A DNA stretch of 64,000 nucleotides from Penelope pileata (taxonomy: Eukaryota; Chordata; Aves; Galliformes; Cracidae): the NCBI GenBank assembly GCA_013396635.1, contig WBMW01003952.1:263111-327110 (forward strand). The letters are read 5' to 3'. The translations under genes and the position numbers were made by a program. Shown in pieces: positions 1 through 11,800 of the stretch. The notes under the pieces are model-generated. The model was not told the DNA's origin and did not search any database. It worked only from the letters and a program-made list of their open reading frames with translations. Position 1 is the stretch's first letter. Every line of letters starts with the position of its first letter.

Positions 1-925
1 GAGAGCTATTCAAGTGTTCTAATTGTAACATTAGTTGTGTGGAATTTGAAACATTGTCTTTTTAATGAATTGCATTCAGGAAGACTAATTAGTATTCTGA
101 TGGAGTTCTGTTTGTGTGTGTGCCTATCTGCCATGCAATATACTGCTAACAAAGCACAACACTCACATCTGTCCAAGATATGAATCATTCTTTCGTGGGA
201 GAAAATACCTCATTTTAATTGCTGTGTCGTTCTACACATCCCATTAATTAGCATTCATTAAGCACCAAGAGCGTATTTGGTGCTGTGTGGCGCAGAGCTA
301 ACAGGTTGGTCATGGATACCTACCAAAGCAACGGCCAGACAGAGTGGTTGCCCCCCAAAAGCAGGCTGTGGGTCAAGGCTGGGAAGGGAAGTGAAGCTTC
401 ACTTCTTAGAGAAGAGAGGGACAAAGAGGGGATTTTACAGATCCGTTTAGCTGAGTGTTTGAATGTCATTGAAAGGCTGAAGTCCTCTTAGTGGGATACT
501 AGGGCACAGCTGTGTGATCTTGGGGGACATGTTGAACAGGCTGGAGAAGGACCATGTCACAGTAGGTGTATGCTAAGATGTCCATTGCACAGAGTCATAC
601 AGGACAACTTCTAAACACCCCAGTGCAGCACTGAAGAAGTTCCTGCTTCCAGCTTTCCCATTAGCCGTCCAGGACCTCCTCTGGAGATACAAGGTTGTTC
701 AAAGATATTCCTACCTCCATGTGGACACTTATAAATGAAAATAATTGGATTTCATTGGTCTGTTTGTGAGTAACCACTGCTTATCAATTTGCCTGGAAGG
801 TGGTGATAGTAAGAGGCAAATATTCTGGTCATGTGACATTAGCTGAGCAAGTGTGATCGTTTCAAAGCGGGAGAAGACCTGGTCAGATGGAGGGACTGCA
901 GCGTGAGTGGATTGCTTGGGTCTTA
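1..925. other. Unique sequence, no gene recognised
   Basis: No recognisable repeat, RNA or coding exon. The frames here are 60-70 codons at most and match no family I know. The right edge meets a CR1 fragment. Confidence 0.5.
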
Positions 926-1330
926 CAACAATGTTAGAAAGCCTCGGTTGGAAGGGACCTGGAAAGATCATCAGGTCTAACCTACCATCGGAAAAGGAAG
1001 CCTGGATGAGATTGTCCAGCTCCCTGTCCAACTGCATCTTGAAAACCTCCAGTGATGGGGATTTTACCATGTCCCTACGAATGTTGTTCAGGTGATTGAT
1101 TGTGTTCACTGTAAAAAATTTATTTCTTATATCAAGATAAAATGTCTCCCAGTGCAGCTTGTACCCATCGCGCCTTGCATTCTCCATTAGGCAGCTTGTG
1201 ATGGGAGAGCCTCTATCCTGTTTGTAGCCACCTGTTGAGAGCTGTGATGTTTTAATCTCAAATTCAGAATTAATAATGGGGATAATTTTTATACACTGAA
1301 GGTGAAGATCTATTTTTATTCTTTTAAGAG
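926..1330 (-). mobile_element. CR1 LINE 3' fragment with ORF2 C-terminus
   Basis: Read on the minus strand, this is the end of a CR1 retrotransposon. The 3' UTR signature appears on the plus strand as GGTTGGAAGGGACCTGG at about 948. The translated minus strand contains DGYKLHWETFYLDIRNKFF and SPSLEVFKMQLDRELDN, typical of the CR1 ORF2 C-terminus downstream of the reverse transcriptase. The frame stays open for 207 codons (729-1352) and runs through the 3' UTR, but no EN or RT domain is present, so it is a 5'-truncated dead copy. The terminal tail is eroded (no clean ATTCTATG repeat), suggesting an old insertion. The outer boundaries are approximate. Confidence 0.85.
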
Positions 1331-4300
1331 CTGTTTGCTTGACAGGGAGCAAACGCCATCAATGGACAGTTTAAAACCTCTGATCAAAAGTGTGGCAAAC
1401 TCTCTTGCTCACCTTGCCTTAGGACTGCCCTACAGCTGCTGCTGTGCAGCTGGGGATGGGCTCAGGGCACTGCTGCAGCAGCATCGTCCCTGGAGGGGTT
1501 CAGCCAGAGCATGATGCACAGTACAGCGTAGCCTTTGGCTTTGGCTTTGAACCTGAGCTCCTGCACAAACAGGGCAGCAGGTTAGTATCTCCCTGCACAA
1601 GCACCACGCTCATTTGCTGCCTGGGCTGGCTTGTGCAGGAGGATATTAATATCAATGCAGCATTTATTTCTTTTGTGCTTTTGAATTCAAAAAAGGGAGA
1701 TTAATATACAGAGGTCCAAGTAGGCCAGCCCTGCCGTTTCAGAGAGAACAGCAGTATTTACCTGAAAGGAGATGAAGAAAGAATAGTTGTCTTCTATGAG
1801 TTCAACATTTCCGTAAGGGTATTTCTGACTTACAGTTTTTATCACTCCACGTAATTTCTAGGCATTGCCCTATGTGTCTACACTCTCTCTCACACACATA
1901 CACGTATATGCATTCACATCAATATAGCTCCAGACAGGACTTTGTTTGGCTTGTGGTTCTACACTCATGCACAGAGGAATATATTTTCATTCTACGTACT
2001 TGACTAAGGAACAATCACTTACAAAAACACAAACCTGACTGAAAGATCCTAAAATGATAAACCTCTTTTTTCTTCCCAGAGATGAGAGGTTTAATGTTGG
2101 CTGAACAATCCTCCACACGTTTTGGTTCCCAATGATCCATTTGTAACTTATCAATTAATTTTCATATTTCCTTTTTGTGGAGATGTGGAATTCATTTCCT
2201 GCTGGAGAGGCTACTGGAATGATAATGCACAGGTGGCTTGAGACACAGCATAAATATATTATGCCTTGGTATGTCTCATTTATTATGTAAATATGCAATA
2301 TGCTCCGTGCAGAAGGAGCAGCGTGATGCTGCAGTGGGGTCACCCACTGGCTGGCAGAGGTTTGTGATGGTGTCCAGCAATGCAAGTCAAGCATTGTGGC
2401 CTCCAGGGGGTGTGTGCTCCCCCCTGGACCTGCAGGATACAAGCCTGGTCTCCTCATTTTGTTTTGATGGCAAATTACCCATGCAGGATGCAGGAGCTCT
2501 GCTGCTGTCATGGCTTTGCATGACTGTTGTCCTTGGAAAGACCCTCTGTCTCTTGCTTTTTCTATAGAGGCCCTCACCTGCTGGCCTTGGAGGAGTAAGG
2601 AAACTTGGGGGCACCACAGTTCTGTGCCCGGATTCGCATCTGGGCATATGAGTGAGCAGAGCTCTATCCGCTCACCCATCGTAGGACATTCAGGGTGTTT
2701 TTGTGAGAAGGCTTTACGTGGCCCTTCTCAGCTTGTTGGCTGTATTTTGGGAGAGAGATTCCCACAGTTGTGGGAACCTGACCCAAAGAAATCCTAGCTC
2801 CAGCCAGAAGACTTTGGAGAGCAGATCTGTGATAATTGTCCTAAGACTGTTGCTGCAGAGGGACCATGTCCCCAGGTCCAAGTATGTTACGGCTGTTAAT
2901 GTTTTACACCTCCACGACAGCTGGTTCCCCAATCTTTTTAGATAGTAGTGGCAATAAACCAGGCACTTCCGTGACAGTTACTCTTTGCATGGTGTTTATC
3001 AGCACTATCCAGGGACCCAAGGCTCAATGCGATCCTCCCCTCTCTCCTTTTTTTTCCCTCTGCTTTGCATTCAGCTATGCTCAAGGAAAACAGCAGAGGA
3101 AAGTCTGCTGCTGCTGCTCACTTCACTGCGATCTGCAGAACAGCTCGGAGCCCGAGCAGTTGTTACACACATTGAGATTGAATGCTTAAGTGAAAATCAA
3201 ATGCAAACAAAACGCAGCACATTGCTGCACTCCATGCCTTTCCACGAAACCCAAGCCAGGCTGGAGGAGGAATGTTTGCTCCTGCGTTCCCTGGGAAGGC
3301 ACATGGGCTCCTAAACAGAGCAATGGAGCCCAGGTGAGGCTCCTGCTCACAAGTGACAAAGTGCGTCTTGCAAGGGCAGAGCTTGGCATCATTAGAGATA
3401 ACTCCTGGCATTTCTCCTCTACGTACATTTGACAAGGTGCTACAGATCGAGCTGTGTACATGCCTAAAGCTCTGAATAGATCCAGAAATAATTATATATT
3501 CCTTTGCACTAAAAAAAGGACAAAACTACCTTTCAGACATCAAGAATTGATACGAGTGGGGATGCTCTGAATATGTGTGAGAAGAGGGGGAAGGGGTCAC
3601 GTGATGAACAGATGGGAGATTGTTATTACAATGCTCTTATCTCCTTTATTTAAAAAAAAAAAAGTTTCCAACAAGCTTCTCCTCTCCTGCATGCCATGGA
3701 AACAGTTGTATCTGCCAGAACAAACACTGCGTAGCCTAATGACCATTCTCTTGAAAATACTGCTATAAAAAATTCAGCACCTGCGAGCAGTTTATGAAGT
3801 CCTGGTACAGTCTGACCTAAAAAGTCATATCAAAATAGCTTTTTGCCTATTCACTTTGACTGGAAGGCCAATGCACAGCTGTTGGGTTGGGAACAGGGTG
3901 ATTTCTCAGCTCTTTTAGTTGATGGCCGAACCCCAAAATAATCGAAGATCTGCTTGAGTCAAATGATTACAGCCATGAGCTCCCTTGGACAGATTTAATC
4001 CTGATGAGGAGAAATCTTTGCTCTTTCATGGCCTGTATCAGCTGGAGTTTTTCTGGGAAAACTCCCTGGAAATGCCATCCACAGTTTAACTCCTGCTTTC
4101 ATCCTGCAGCACCCTGCTCTCGTGGTTAGGCAGCGGAAACACAAATTCAGCAGTGCAGGAGGCAGAGGGAACTTACTGGATTCAGGTGAATCACATCTGA
4201 CACCGGCCACATGGGAGCATGCTACTACAGCCTTTGTAGCTCCCTACCTACAGGCAGAAACAACAGGTGATTAGAGCAAAAACAAAGGGGCTGAAAGCCA

Positions 4301-4460
4301 CAGTGCTAGGTGAGTCTGCACAGAAAACCTGGCCTGGAAGAAGTGGTAGCAACTGGTATGTCAGCATATAACCTAAAGCAGAATCTTGTCCAGGTCTGCT
4401 GCTCACTGATGCTATGGTGCAGGTTTCAAACCCTCTCTGTACTTCAGCTTCTCTCCTCAG
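1331..4460. other. Mostly unique sequence, no gene recognised
   Basis: Contains a CT/CA-rich patch near 1885-1910, a 12-A run at about 3651-3662 and a tRNA-like relic (separate entry). Frames reach 174 codons at 2155-2679 on the minus strand, but overlapping frames of similar size exist on both strands and none resembles a known protein. I see no gene. Confidence 0.45.
2623..2685 (-). repeat. Decayed tRNA-like (SINE head?) relic
   Basis: On the minus strand TGGGTGAGCGGATAGAGC (2678 down to 2661) resembles a tRNA/pol III A box with D arm, and GATGCGAATCC (2640 down to 2630) resembles a B box. The roughly 38-nt distance between their starts suits a tRNA. The candidate T stem pairs only in part and the flanking 7-mers do not form a clear acceptor stem, so this is not a working tRNA gene. 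It may be the head of an ancient SINE or a tRNA pseudogene, or it may be chance. Confidence 0.3.
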
Positions 4461-4582
4461 AGAAGCACAGAAACACAGAATATCCCTGGTTGGAGGGACC
4501 CACAAGGATCATCACATCCAACTCCTGGTTCCACAAAGAACCGCCCAAAATTCAAACCCTGTTTCTGAGTGCATTGCACAAG
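4461..4582 (-). mobile_element. CR1 LINE 3'-end fragment
   Basis: The plus strand shows the reverse of a CR1 tail: CACAGAAACACAGAATATCC, then GGTTGGAGGGACC and AGGATCATCACATCCAACTC. Only about 120 bp of the 3' UTR and its edge remain, with no coding part. The sequence is close in type to the larger minus-strand CR1 at 6133-6688, which shares the context CCCAAAATTCAAACCCTGT versus CCCAAAATCTAAACCCTAT. Confidence 0.8.
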
Positions 4583-5984
4583 GTTTGCTGAGATGGCTGA
4601 TGAGCTCATGCAGCTCTTCACTTGCTGCTTTTGATCATCATCTTCTCTGTGAAACGCATTGCTTAAGTAAAACTAGAATTTCCCAGGAATGTGCATGTTG
4701 GGGTATAGGAATTTGCTGGGGTAGGATAAAGATTGTTCTTTAAGTCTCTGTGGATTAAATTGTCATTGAAAGAAAAAGCAGAAAATAATATAGAAGAAAT
4801 CCTCTTATTCCTTTTTTTCATCTGTGCCCTGATCTTCTTGGACCTGTTTGGAAACACTGAAATTCGGGAGAGAATCTGTTCTTGTGATACTTGTCTTGTG
4901 ATGTTGTTGCAAGTTTGTACAGACAGATCATTTAAGCAGGTTGATGTAAGGAAAATATACCATTTCCATTTTGATTTTCATTGGGAAAAGCATCTGAACA
5001 TTGACTCTCAGTGAATTTTTGCATTTTGAAAATGCTGGTGCTTGGGGAGGAGTGTGTGCTAGTGCAGTTTTCAGATTAACATGTGTCTTTCAACAGGATA
5101 GAGAAGATTTATTCATGAGTTTATAATCATTCATGCCTCTCATCAGTGCTTCTCTGGTGGCCTTCTTTCATCCATCTGCAGACAACAGTTGTAGCAGAAA
5201 GTGCTATTACTGTGCACTAGCTTTCTATTAATAATGCATATATTAAAAGTGCTTTTTCTAAGCTCTGCATGCTTTTTCTGTGCAGTAGAAGAATGGTGAC
5301 AAACATGATTTTTATCTCCCATTGTGGCCAATGGCTGGGAGCTGCCAGTGCTTCCCATGCCGCTGCCTGCCCCCAGAGCCCAATGGGTGTGGGGAGGATG
5401 GGTGCCTGCCTACCTGTCACCAATCTCAAAAGGTCTCTCAGCCCTTCTGTGGGAGCACTGGAAGGAATAGATAAGATTTCAACAATTTTATTGTACACAA
5501 GCAGAAAACAGCTGATGGAGCCAGCAGGCTAGCCTTTCCCTCGGTCCTGCTGCTACCAGCAGGATACTGGCATTGAAGGAGTGAATAGTAAAGCAATAAG
5601 TACACTTTCATTGTTGCTGATGGCCCCACCAGTGTTGATGCATTTTTTTGTCCTGATTTCAGGGCATCCCTACAGTGCAGAACCTCTATGTTATCAGATT
5701 TTCTTTTGTGATATGATTGGTTTAGGCAAAGAATTTGTTGCTACAGGAAATTGCAAATTTTGGGGAAAATATCAAAACCTAAAATATTTCAAATAAAAGT
5801 GTCAGGTCAATTTTCAGACCTAACAAGCCAGGATAATAAAATCCAGTTCCTATCTAAGGAATGGGCTAGACAACCATTTTTCCAAAAAGGTAGCCCATTC
5901 TCTTCCTTTTTAGGGGAGATGTATGGTGTGTTCAGGGGTATAACGAATGCAGCAGGTCCAGATTATGACTTTCATGTGGCATGG
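4583..5984. other. Unique sequence, no gene recognised
   Basis: No repeat or exon identified. Frames up to 93 codons occur on both strands with no family resemblance. Confidence 0.45.
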
Positions 5985-6130
5985 CAGTGCCGTCACTGTG
6001 ACTGGGAGAGTTTCTGAAGATCGAATGTCACTCCTACTTTCAAGAAGGGCAAGAAGAAAGGTCCAGGGAACTGCACATCACTCACCTCAATCCTAGCAAA
6101 GGTAAAGGAGAAATTGCTCCTGGAAAGCAC
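5985..6130 (+). pseudogene. CR1 ORF2 fragment, start of reverse transcriptase
   Basis: Plus-strand translation near 5998-6130 gives SNVTPTFKKGKKKGPGN followed by LTSILAKVKEKLLLES. This matches the CR1 reverse transcriptase N-terminal block (VTPIFKKG, then a proline-glycine-asparagine motif, then LTS..GK..E). One in-frame stop precedes SNVTP, so the copy is dead. It stops abruptly where a minus-strand CR1 begins at 6133. The plus-strand CR1 at 6689-7336 could be the remainder of the same element; if so, roughly the palm region of the RT (an estimated 500-600 bp) is missing. The left boundary is uncertain. Confidence 0.7.
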
Positions 6131-6132
6131 TT

Positions 6133-6688
6133 AGAATCATAGACCCATAGAGTCATAGAATGTCTTGAGCTGGAAGGACCCATCAGGACTGTTGAGTCCA
6201 ATCCTGGCTCCAGACAGGACCACCCAAAATCTAAACCCTATGTCTGAGAGCACTGTCCAACACTTCTTGAACTCCGGCAGCGTGGGGCCGTGACCACTGC
6301 CCTGGGCAGCAGTGCCATGCCCACCGCCCTCTGGGGAAGAGCCTTTTCCTAACACCCTCTGACCCTCCCCTGACACAGCTCCATGCTGTTCCCTCAGGCC
6401 CTGTCGCTGTCCCCAGAGAGCAGAGCTCAGCGCTGCCCCTCCGCTCCCCTCGTGAGGAAGCTGTAGGTCGCCATGAGGCCTCCCCTCAGCCTCCTCTGCT
6501 CTGGGCTGAACAAACCAAGGGACCTCAGCCACTCCTCATACATCTTGTCCTCCAGACCCTTCACCATCTTTGTAGCTCTCCTTTGGATGCTCTGTGAATG
6601 CTTTATGTCCTTATATTATGGTGCCCATACCTGCACCCAGTGCTTGAGGTGAGGCTGCACCAGTGCAGAGCAGAGCGGGAGCTCTGCA
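6133..6688 (-). mobile_element. CR1 LINE 3' end, inverted between two plus-strand CR1 pieces
   Basis: Starts on the plus strand with AGAATCATAGACCCATAGAG (reverse of the CR1 octamer tail) and GAGCTGGAAGGACCCATCAG, and ends in the block CACCCAGTGCTTGAGGTGAG near 6636-6655. About 555 bp of ORF2 C-terminus and 3' UTR are present. The 131-codon minus-strand frame at 6137-6532 lies inside it; that frame reads through the 3' UTR and is frameshifted relative to ORF2, so it is not functional. It separates two plus-strand CR1 segments. Confidence 0.88.
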
Positions 6689-7336
6689 GAGAAGGACCTG
6701 GTGGACAACAACTTGACCATGACCTAGCAATGCACCCTTGTGGCTGTGAAGGCCAACAGCATCTTGGGCTGCATTAGGCACAACATTGCCAGCAGGTCAA
6801 GGTGATCCTTCCCCCTGCTCAGCACTGGTGAGGTGGCACCTAGAGCACTATGTCCAGTTCTGGGCTCTCCAGTAGAAGAGAGGGATGTGTATCCTGGAGA
6901 GAGTACAGCACAGGAGCATGAAGATGATGAAGGCTCTGGAACATCTCTCACATGAGGAAAAGCTGAGAAAGCTGGGACTTCCAGCCTAGAGATTAGGAGA
7001 CTCAGGTGGATCTCATCAATATTCATAAGCACCTGATGGGAGGCAATGAAGAAGAGGGAGCCAGACTCTCTTTAGTAGTGTCCACTGACAGGCAATGGGC
7101 ACAAACAGAAAAAAGGAAATCGAGTCTGAACACATGAAAACACTTTCTCCTGTGAGGGTGTTCAAAGCACAGGCTGCCTGCAAAGGTTGTGTAGTCTGAA
7201 TCTGTGGAGATATCCCAAACCCAGCTGGCTGCAGTCCTGGGCAACCTGCTCTGTCTGCCTCTGCTTGAGCAGGAGGTTGGATGACATGATTTCAACAGGT
7301 CCCTGCCAACCTTGACTGTTCTGAGACTGTGATATT
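6689..7336 (+). mobile_element. CR1 LINE 3' half, plus strand
   Basis: Starts at GCTCTGCAGAGAAGGACCTG and TGGTGGACAACAACTTGACC, a conserved CR1 ORF2 block after the RT domain. It continues through GGCCAACAGCATCTTGGGC, TATGTCCAGTTCTGGGC and GAAAAGCTGAGAAAGCTGGG to a 3' UTR with GGTCCCTGCCAACCTTGACTG and a degenerate tail ending near 7336. Coding frames are broken by many stops and indels. It may be the 3' continuation of the plus-strand fragment at 5985-6130. Confidence 0.88.
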
Positions 7337-8530
7337 TCAGTTGTGAACATTTGCTTATGTCTGATAACTAAAAAAAAATGCTTTCAGGGAAATGATCACT
7401 TCAGGCAAAAAATCTGAAATACAGATAAGACAAACACTTAAAGTAGCCCCAACATATTGGTCCCATACTCACCAGTGATTAGACCTGCCAGATTTTAACA
7501 TTTTTTTAAATTGCCACTTGGCAGATAGCAGTAGTTTTCAAATGGGTATTCTGTGTTGTTTACACTATGGTAAGTGGAAGCCCGACATACCTCCACATGC
7601 AAGAAAGTGCGTTATTCCCCAGATAAAATGTCTGTCTTGGTTATTTTCGGAAAGCAGCACATGGCAGATACGTATATGCAAATCTAAAGAAACAAAGCAT
7701 TTTTCTGATTATTTGTCAAACACCACCTTATTTCTAACGCATTATAAATGAATAAACCTGTCACTGGGCTGAGATAAATTGCTTGAAGTTCCTGGAAACA
7801 TATTACTGGCAACTCTTGCTTCACCTATCTGACCCGCCCTTGTTAAAGATTTCTTGTTCGTCTGCAGCATGCCGTGCTGCAAGCCTGCCTTGATGGCTAC
7901 TCCATGTGCTGCTGCAGACAGCTCGGAGCTGAATGCCATGTTTTCTCCCTCTAGCTTGCTAGTGAGAGATGGATAGCTATATGAACATGGTACTTTGTAG
8001 TACATGATTGTCTTCGTAGTTTCCACCTATGCGAGCTGTCTTTTTGCTCCCTCTCCACCTTATTGCAGTCCATAATAGTTTATAATATACCTTGGCTCAT
8101 TGGCAGTCATACCTTTTATTTCTCAGTATCAGTTGTTGCATCACCCAGCCAGGGAAGCACTGTAGCAGTTGCTCTTTATGTTTTTATTTTATTACATTTA
8201 TTACATATTATTTTGTTTTATTTCATTTAATTTCATTTCATTTTTTTCCCCTGCAGTTGTTCACAAAACCACACAAGTTTTAAAGCTTATGCACTAACTA
8301 TAGTAACTATTGAGGCACTACTTCTTAAGACTCAGTCTTGCCAGAGTACTTACTGGTGCCTTCTTGTTGCCTCCTGAAATCTAGGTGTACTGTGCTGTGC
8401 TGGCACAAGAAAACTCTTGTGTTTGTTAGGTTGCAGAAGACAAGTCTCACATTTTCAGTTTGGTGAGACTGGCTCATATATTTACAAACTGCCTCGTGCT
8501 ACCCAAAGGGGAACAGCAGCAACCATTGCA
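7337..8530. other. Unique sequence with one T-rich tract, no gene recognised
   Basis: Nothing recognisable apart from the T-rich low-complexity tract listed separately. Frames are under 100 codons and unrelated to known families. Confidence 0.45.
8174..8248. repeat. T-rich low-complexity tract
   Basis: About 75 bp made mostly of TTTTATTT, TTACATTTATTACAT and ATTTCATTT units. It resembles a decayed simple repeat or an old poly(A) tail read from the opposite strand. No adjacent retrogene was recognised. Confidence 0.6.
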
Positions 8531-8885
8531 GCCTTCCAGTATTTAAAAGGAGATTATAAACAGCAGGGCAATCAACTTTTCACAAGGGTAGATGATAGCG
8601 ATAGGACAACGGGGAATGGTTTTAAGCTGAAGGAGAGAAGGTTTAGATTAGACATCAGGGGGAAGTTCTTTACCGAGAGAGTGGTGAGGTGCTGGCACAG
8701 GCTGCCCAGAGAGGTTGTGGATGCCCCGACCCTGGACGTGTTCAAGGCCAGGTTGGATGGGGCCCTGGGCAACCTGGTCTAGTCCCACATATGCAGGTTG
8801 GTAGCCCTGCCTGTGGCAAGGGGGTGGGAACCTTATGATCCTTGGGGTCCCTTCCAACCTGGGCCATTCTATGATTCTATGATTC
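8531..8885 (+). mobile_element. CR1 LINE 3' end with intact tail
   Basis: The best preserved CR1 of the window. The frame encodes FRLDIRGKFFTERVVRCWHR, then LPREVVDAPTLDVFKARLDG, and stops at 8782 at the expected ORF2 end. A roughly 100-bp 3' UTR follows with GGTCCCTTCCAACCTGGGCC, and the terminal octamer repeat ATTCTATG is present 2.5 times at 8866-8885. The element is 5'-truncated at about 8531 (CTTCCAGTATTTAAAAGG). The clean tail implies a younger insertion than the other CR1 pieces here. Confidence 0.95.
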
Positions 8886-11800
8886 ATACGGGTCAGTGGA
8901 GATCAGAAATGAGATATTTGGAAGTGCCCAACCTCAGCTTTCAAGGGTGAAGGGGGCTGTTCAGCTTTTGGCCTCAGTTAGCCTTGGAGATGTTTAGATC
9001 ACCTTTGGAAATGGAATGTAGGTGCTGAAAGAACATTTATGTTGTTGAAAATATGTCCTTTGGTGTTTAAAGAGAAGTCTCCTTATACTTACCTACAGAG
9101 TGTACAGGTCAACCGAGTCAGTGTACAAATAAACGCCTTTACAGGAAAGCAGACTCAGTGCTGTGGTGCTCACTGCTGCAGTGCAAACAAGTTTTCATAA
9201 TTACATTCATGGATATGTTCTGAAGATGGAACTCAGGCATCTCTAGTTCTGAACATTTGTCCCAGTTCATCATAGTATGAGAAGTCTCTCAACATCTCTC
9301 TCCTTTTAAAAGGCTAAATCATTTTTTAAGCCAATTGAACTTCCTTCTCATGTCTCAAAAGAACTAGCCCAGATGCTGTTTCAAAATCCATCCCACTATT
9401 TCATGCCCGCTTTCACCTTTGAACATCACATTTCTGCTTTCACACACATAACCTTAGGAAGGCTGCTCAGTGCCTTGCACTTGAGGGCAGCGGAGGCAGC
9501 TGGTGCATTTCGCAAATACCATCTCTACACCTACATCTGTTCAATGATATTTTGTACTGCATATGCATAAAAATATACGTTACTGACAGAGAAACAAGTC
9601 ACCTCTGAACAGTTCAGTAAAACTCTGTAAGTATTATTTGTTTGGTACTGGAAAGGGGAGACTTCCAGACAGTGTGAAGGGCATCCAGACGTCTGCATTG
9701 TGTTGGAACTCAATGAGAGAGGACGGCTGACTTTCTTTGCAAGCCCTTTGGTCATGGTTCTCTGCATCAAAAGCTGTCCTGCCTCCAGTGGACCATGCTC
9801 ATGTGAATATCCTCAGAAAACTATTTGCTGAGACTTGTGTCCCTGACTCCTCTAGGGGTGCTGCCTGGCCAGTAGAGTCCTCTGGGCACTGTGTCCATCT
9901 GCCACCCTGACAGCAAAGAGGTTGCATCAAGGAATGTCTGATGGGTAAAGCCACGTGTGCCTCTGTCAGGGTAGGCACGCAGAGTTTGAGTCTGCCCCTT
10001 TCCCATGCTGTAAGGTGTCTCACCCCACTAATGGTCTGTAGGTGGCCATGAGAGGAGAAGGCAGACCCTTCTGCTTCGTCCCCATGGTGCAGGATAGGAC
10101 AAGGCCAGGGAGAGGGCTTTGGCTTGGGGTGGCTGATGGCAGCTGCTGTCTTCATCTGCTCTTTGGGGGCTTGTGGGGCACCAGGAGCAGCAGGTTGCTC
10201 AGCAGGGTGCTTCCTGGGGCTCCTCGCCCTCCATTATGATTAAAAGATTTCAAGCAAACACCTGATATCTCTCTAACACCAAGTCACCAGGAAGGACTGA
10301 CCCATCCAATGAATTTCCTGTGATTAATCCTGCTGTTTCCATAGAGATCCTCGATTTTACATCTCGATGATGCCTGAACAATCAGAAAGTGCTGGATTGG
10401 ACTGTTGTGCATTGCAGACCTTTCATCACTTGATAAAACTGAATGCTGTTATTGAGATGTCTGTATTACAGGGGGAGAATCTCAACAGTGAATTTTGCGT
10501 GGTTTGCCTGGGACAGGGCAACCACCAACCTCTGTGCTGATGACACTGACACAGCACCCCACAGCGTGCAGTGATATGAAGGTGTTTCCTGACTCCTGCA
10601 GCACACACGGACACTCTGCAGCTCTGATTTGGGTGGCATCTTCTGGAGAAGACTGTGGCTGATGGAGGTGGGTTCACAGGGTGCTGCAGATTACAGAGCA
10701 CTCCTTGGTCTGCAGCTGATGGGTGAGGTCCTGCCAGCTGCCCTGGGTGCTTAGTGGCCACGTCACCAGCTGACGCTGATAGCTGTGCTGACGTGGTGAA
10801 GGTCTCACACAGACTCACGCAGTTGCTCAGAAATGCTGGGAAGAAACTAATCTAGCTGGCAAGAGCAGGGCTTGTCTGTAACTAAAACTGCAGCCAACCA
10901 ACTGGCCAAGCCCTTGGGAAAAATCATGAAAGAAGACAAATTTGTCCTTTATTAATAGATGCCAGGTGACAGCTAGATAGCTAGACAGAAGCTTACTACA
11001 TTTGTTGCTTATGTTTCCTCATGAAAGTGACAGCAGGTTTTTTTTCTCTTGCACAAGTAACTGTGAACTGAAGGTGAAAGCACACAATCAAGTTTCTTTG
11101 TTTATTTCCCCTGGTTTAGAGCCAATGCTAACCTTGAAAATCTCAGATTTAACGCATCAGGGGTGCTGTGCAGGGTGCGGGAGAGCTGGAACCAGAGCAC
11201 CCTGGAGCTCAAGCCAGCTTCTTGCTCTGCCCAGGCTCCCACCTCAGAACACCAGGTGGATGGGGCGGAAAAAGAGGTACATTTTTCTAAAACCTGCAAA
11301 GTGTTGTTCTGGCTCTCTGCATCCTCTGCCTTCACTCCAGCTGGCACTGGGCTCGACTGTCTCTCTGGTAAAGACAAAAATGGGAACTTTAAGAGGAAAA
11401 TGGGCATTTTTGTCTTTGTTTTTCCTTGTTATGGAAAAATCTGAAATTCTGAGAGAAACGTTTATGTGATTTTTTTTTCTCTGAATTAAGAGAGGAAACA
11501 TTTCATTTTTTTCCCTCTTGCTAATAAGTATTTCAGAACTTCTTACAGTAGTTAATTACAGTCTCTATAGACATAACCTTCCTTTTGCTTAAATGTCATT
11601 TATTTCCAGAATTTTAATTTGTATTCCACATACAACAGATACATCAGGAGGAAAAAATGCATTGATTCTGTGTGCAGTGCAGCTTTGTCTCTATGAAATA
11701 GCAATTTAAGAAATTCAGTGACATTATTTAAAAGTAAAGAACGCATTTTTATTTATTTGATATTATTCTTAGTGTGATTTTCTCTCAACCACACGTGTTT

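Noticed and set aside
729..1352. 207-codon minus-strand frame as a gene
   Set aside because: Its recognisable part is the CR1 ORF2 C-terminus and the rest reads through the CR1 3' UTR, so it is a retrotransposon relic.
2155..2679. 174-codon minus-strand frame as a gene
   Set aside because: Opposed by a 109-codon plus-strand frame and other shadows, with no known domain; it overlaps the tRNA-like relic.
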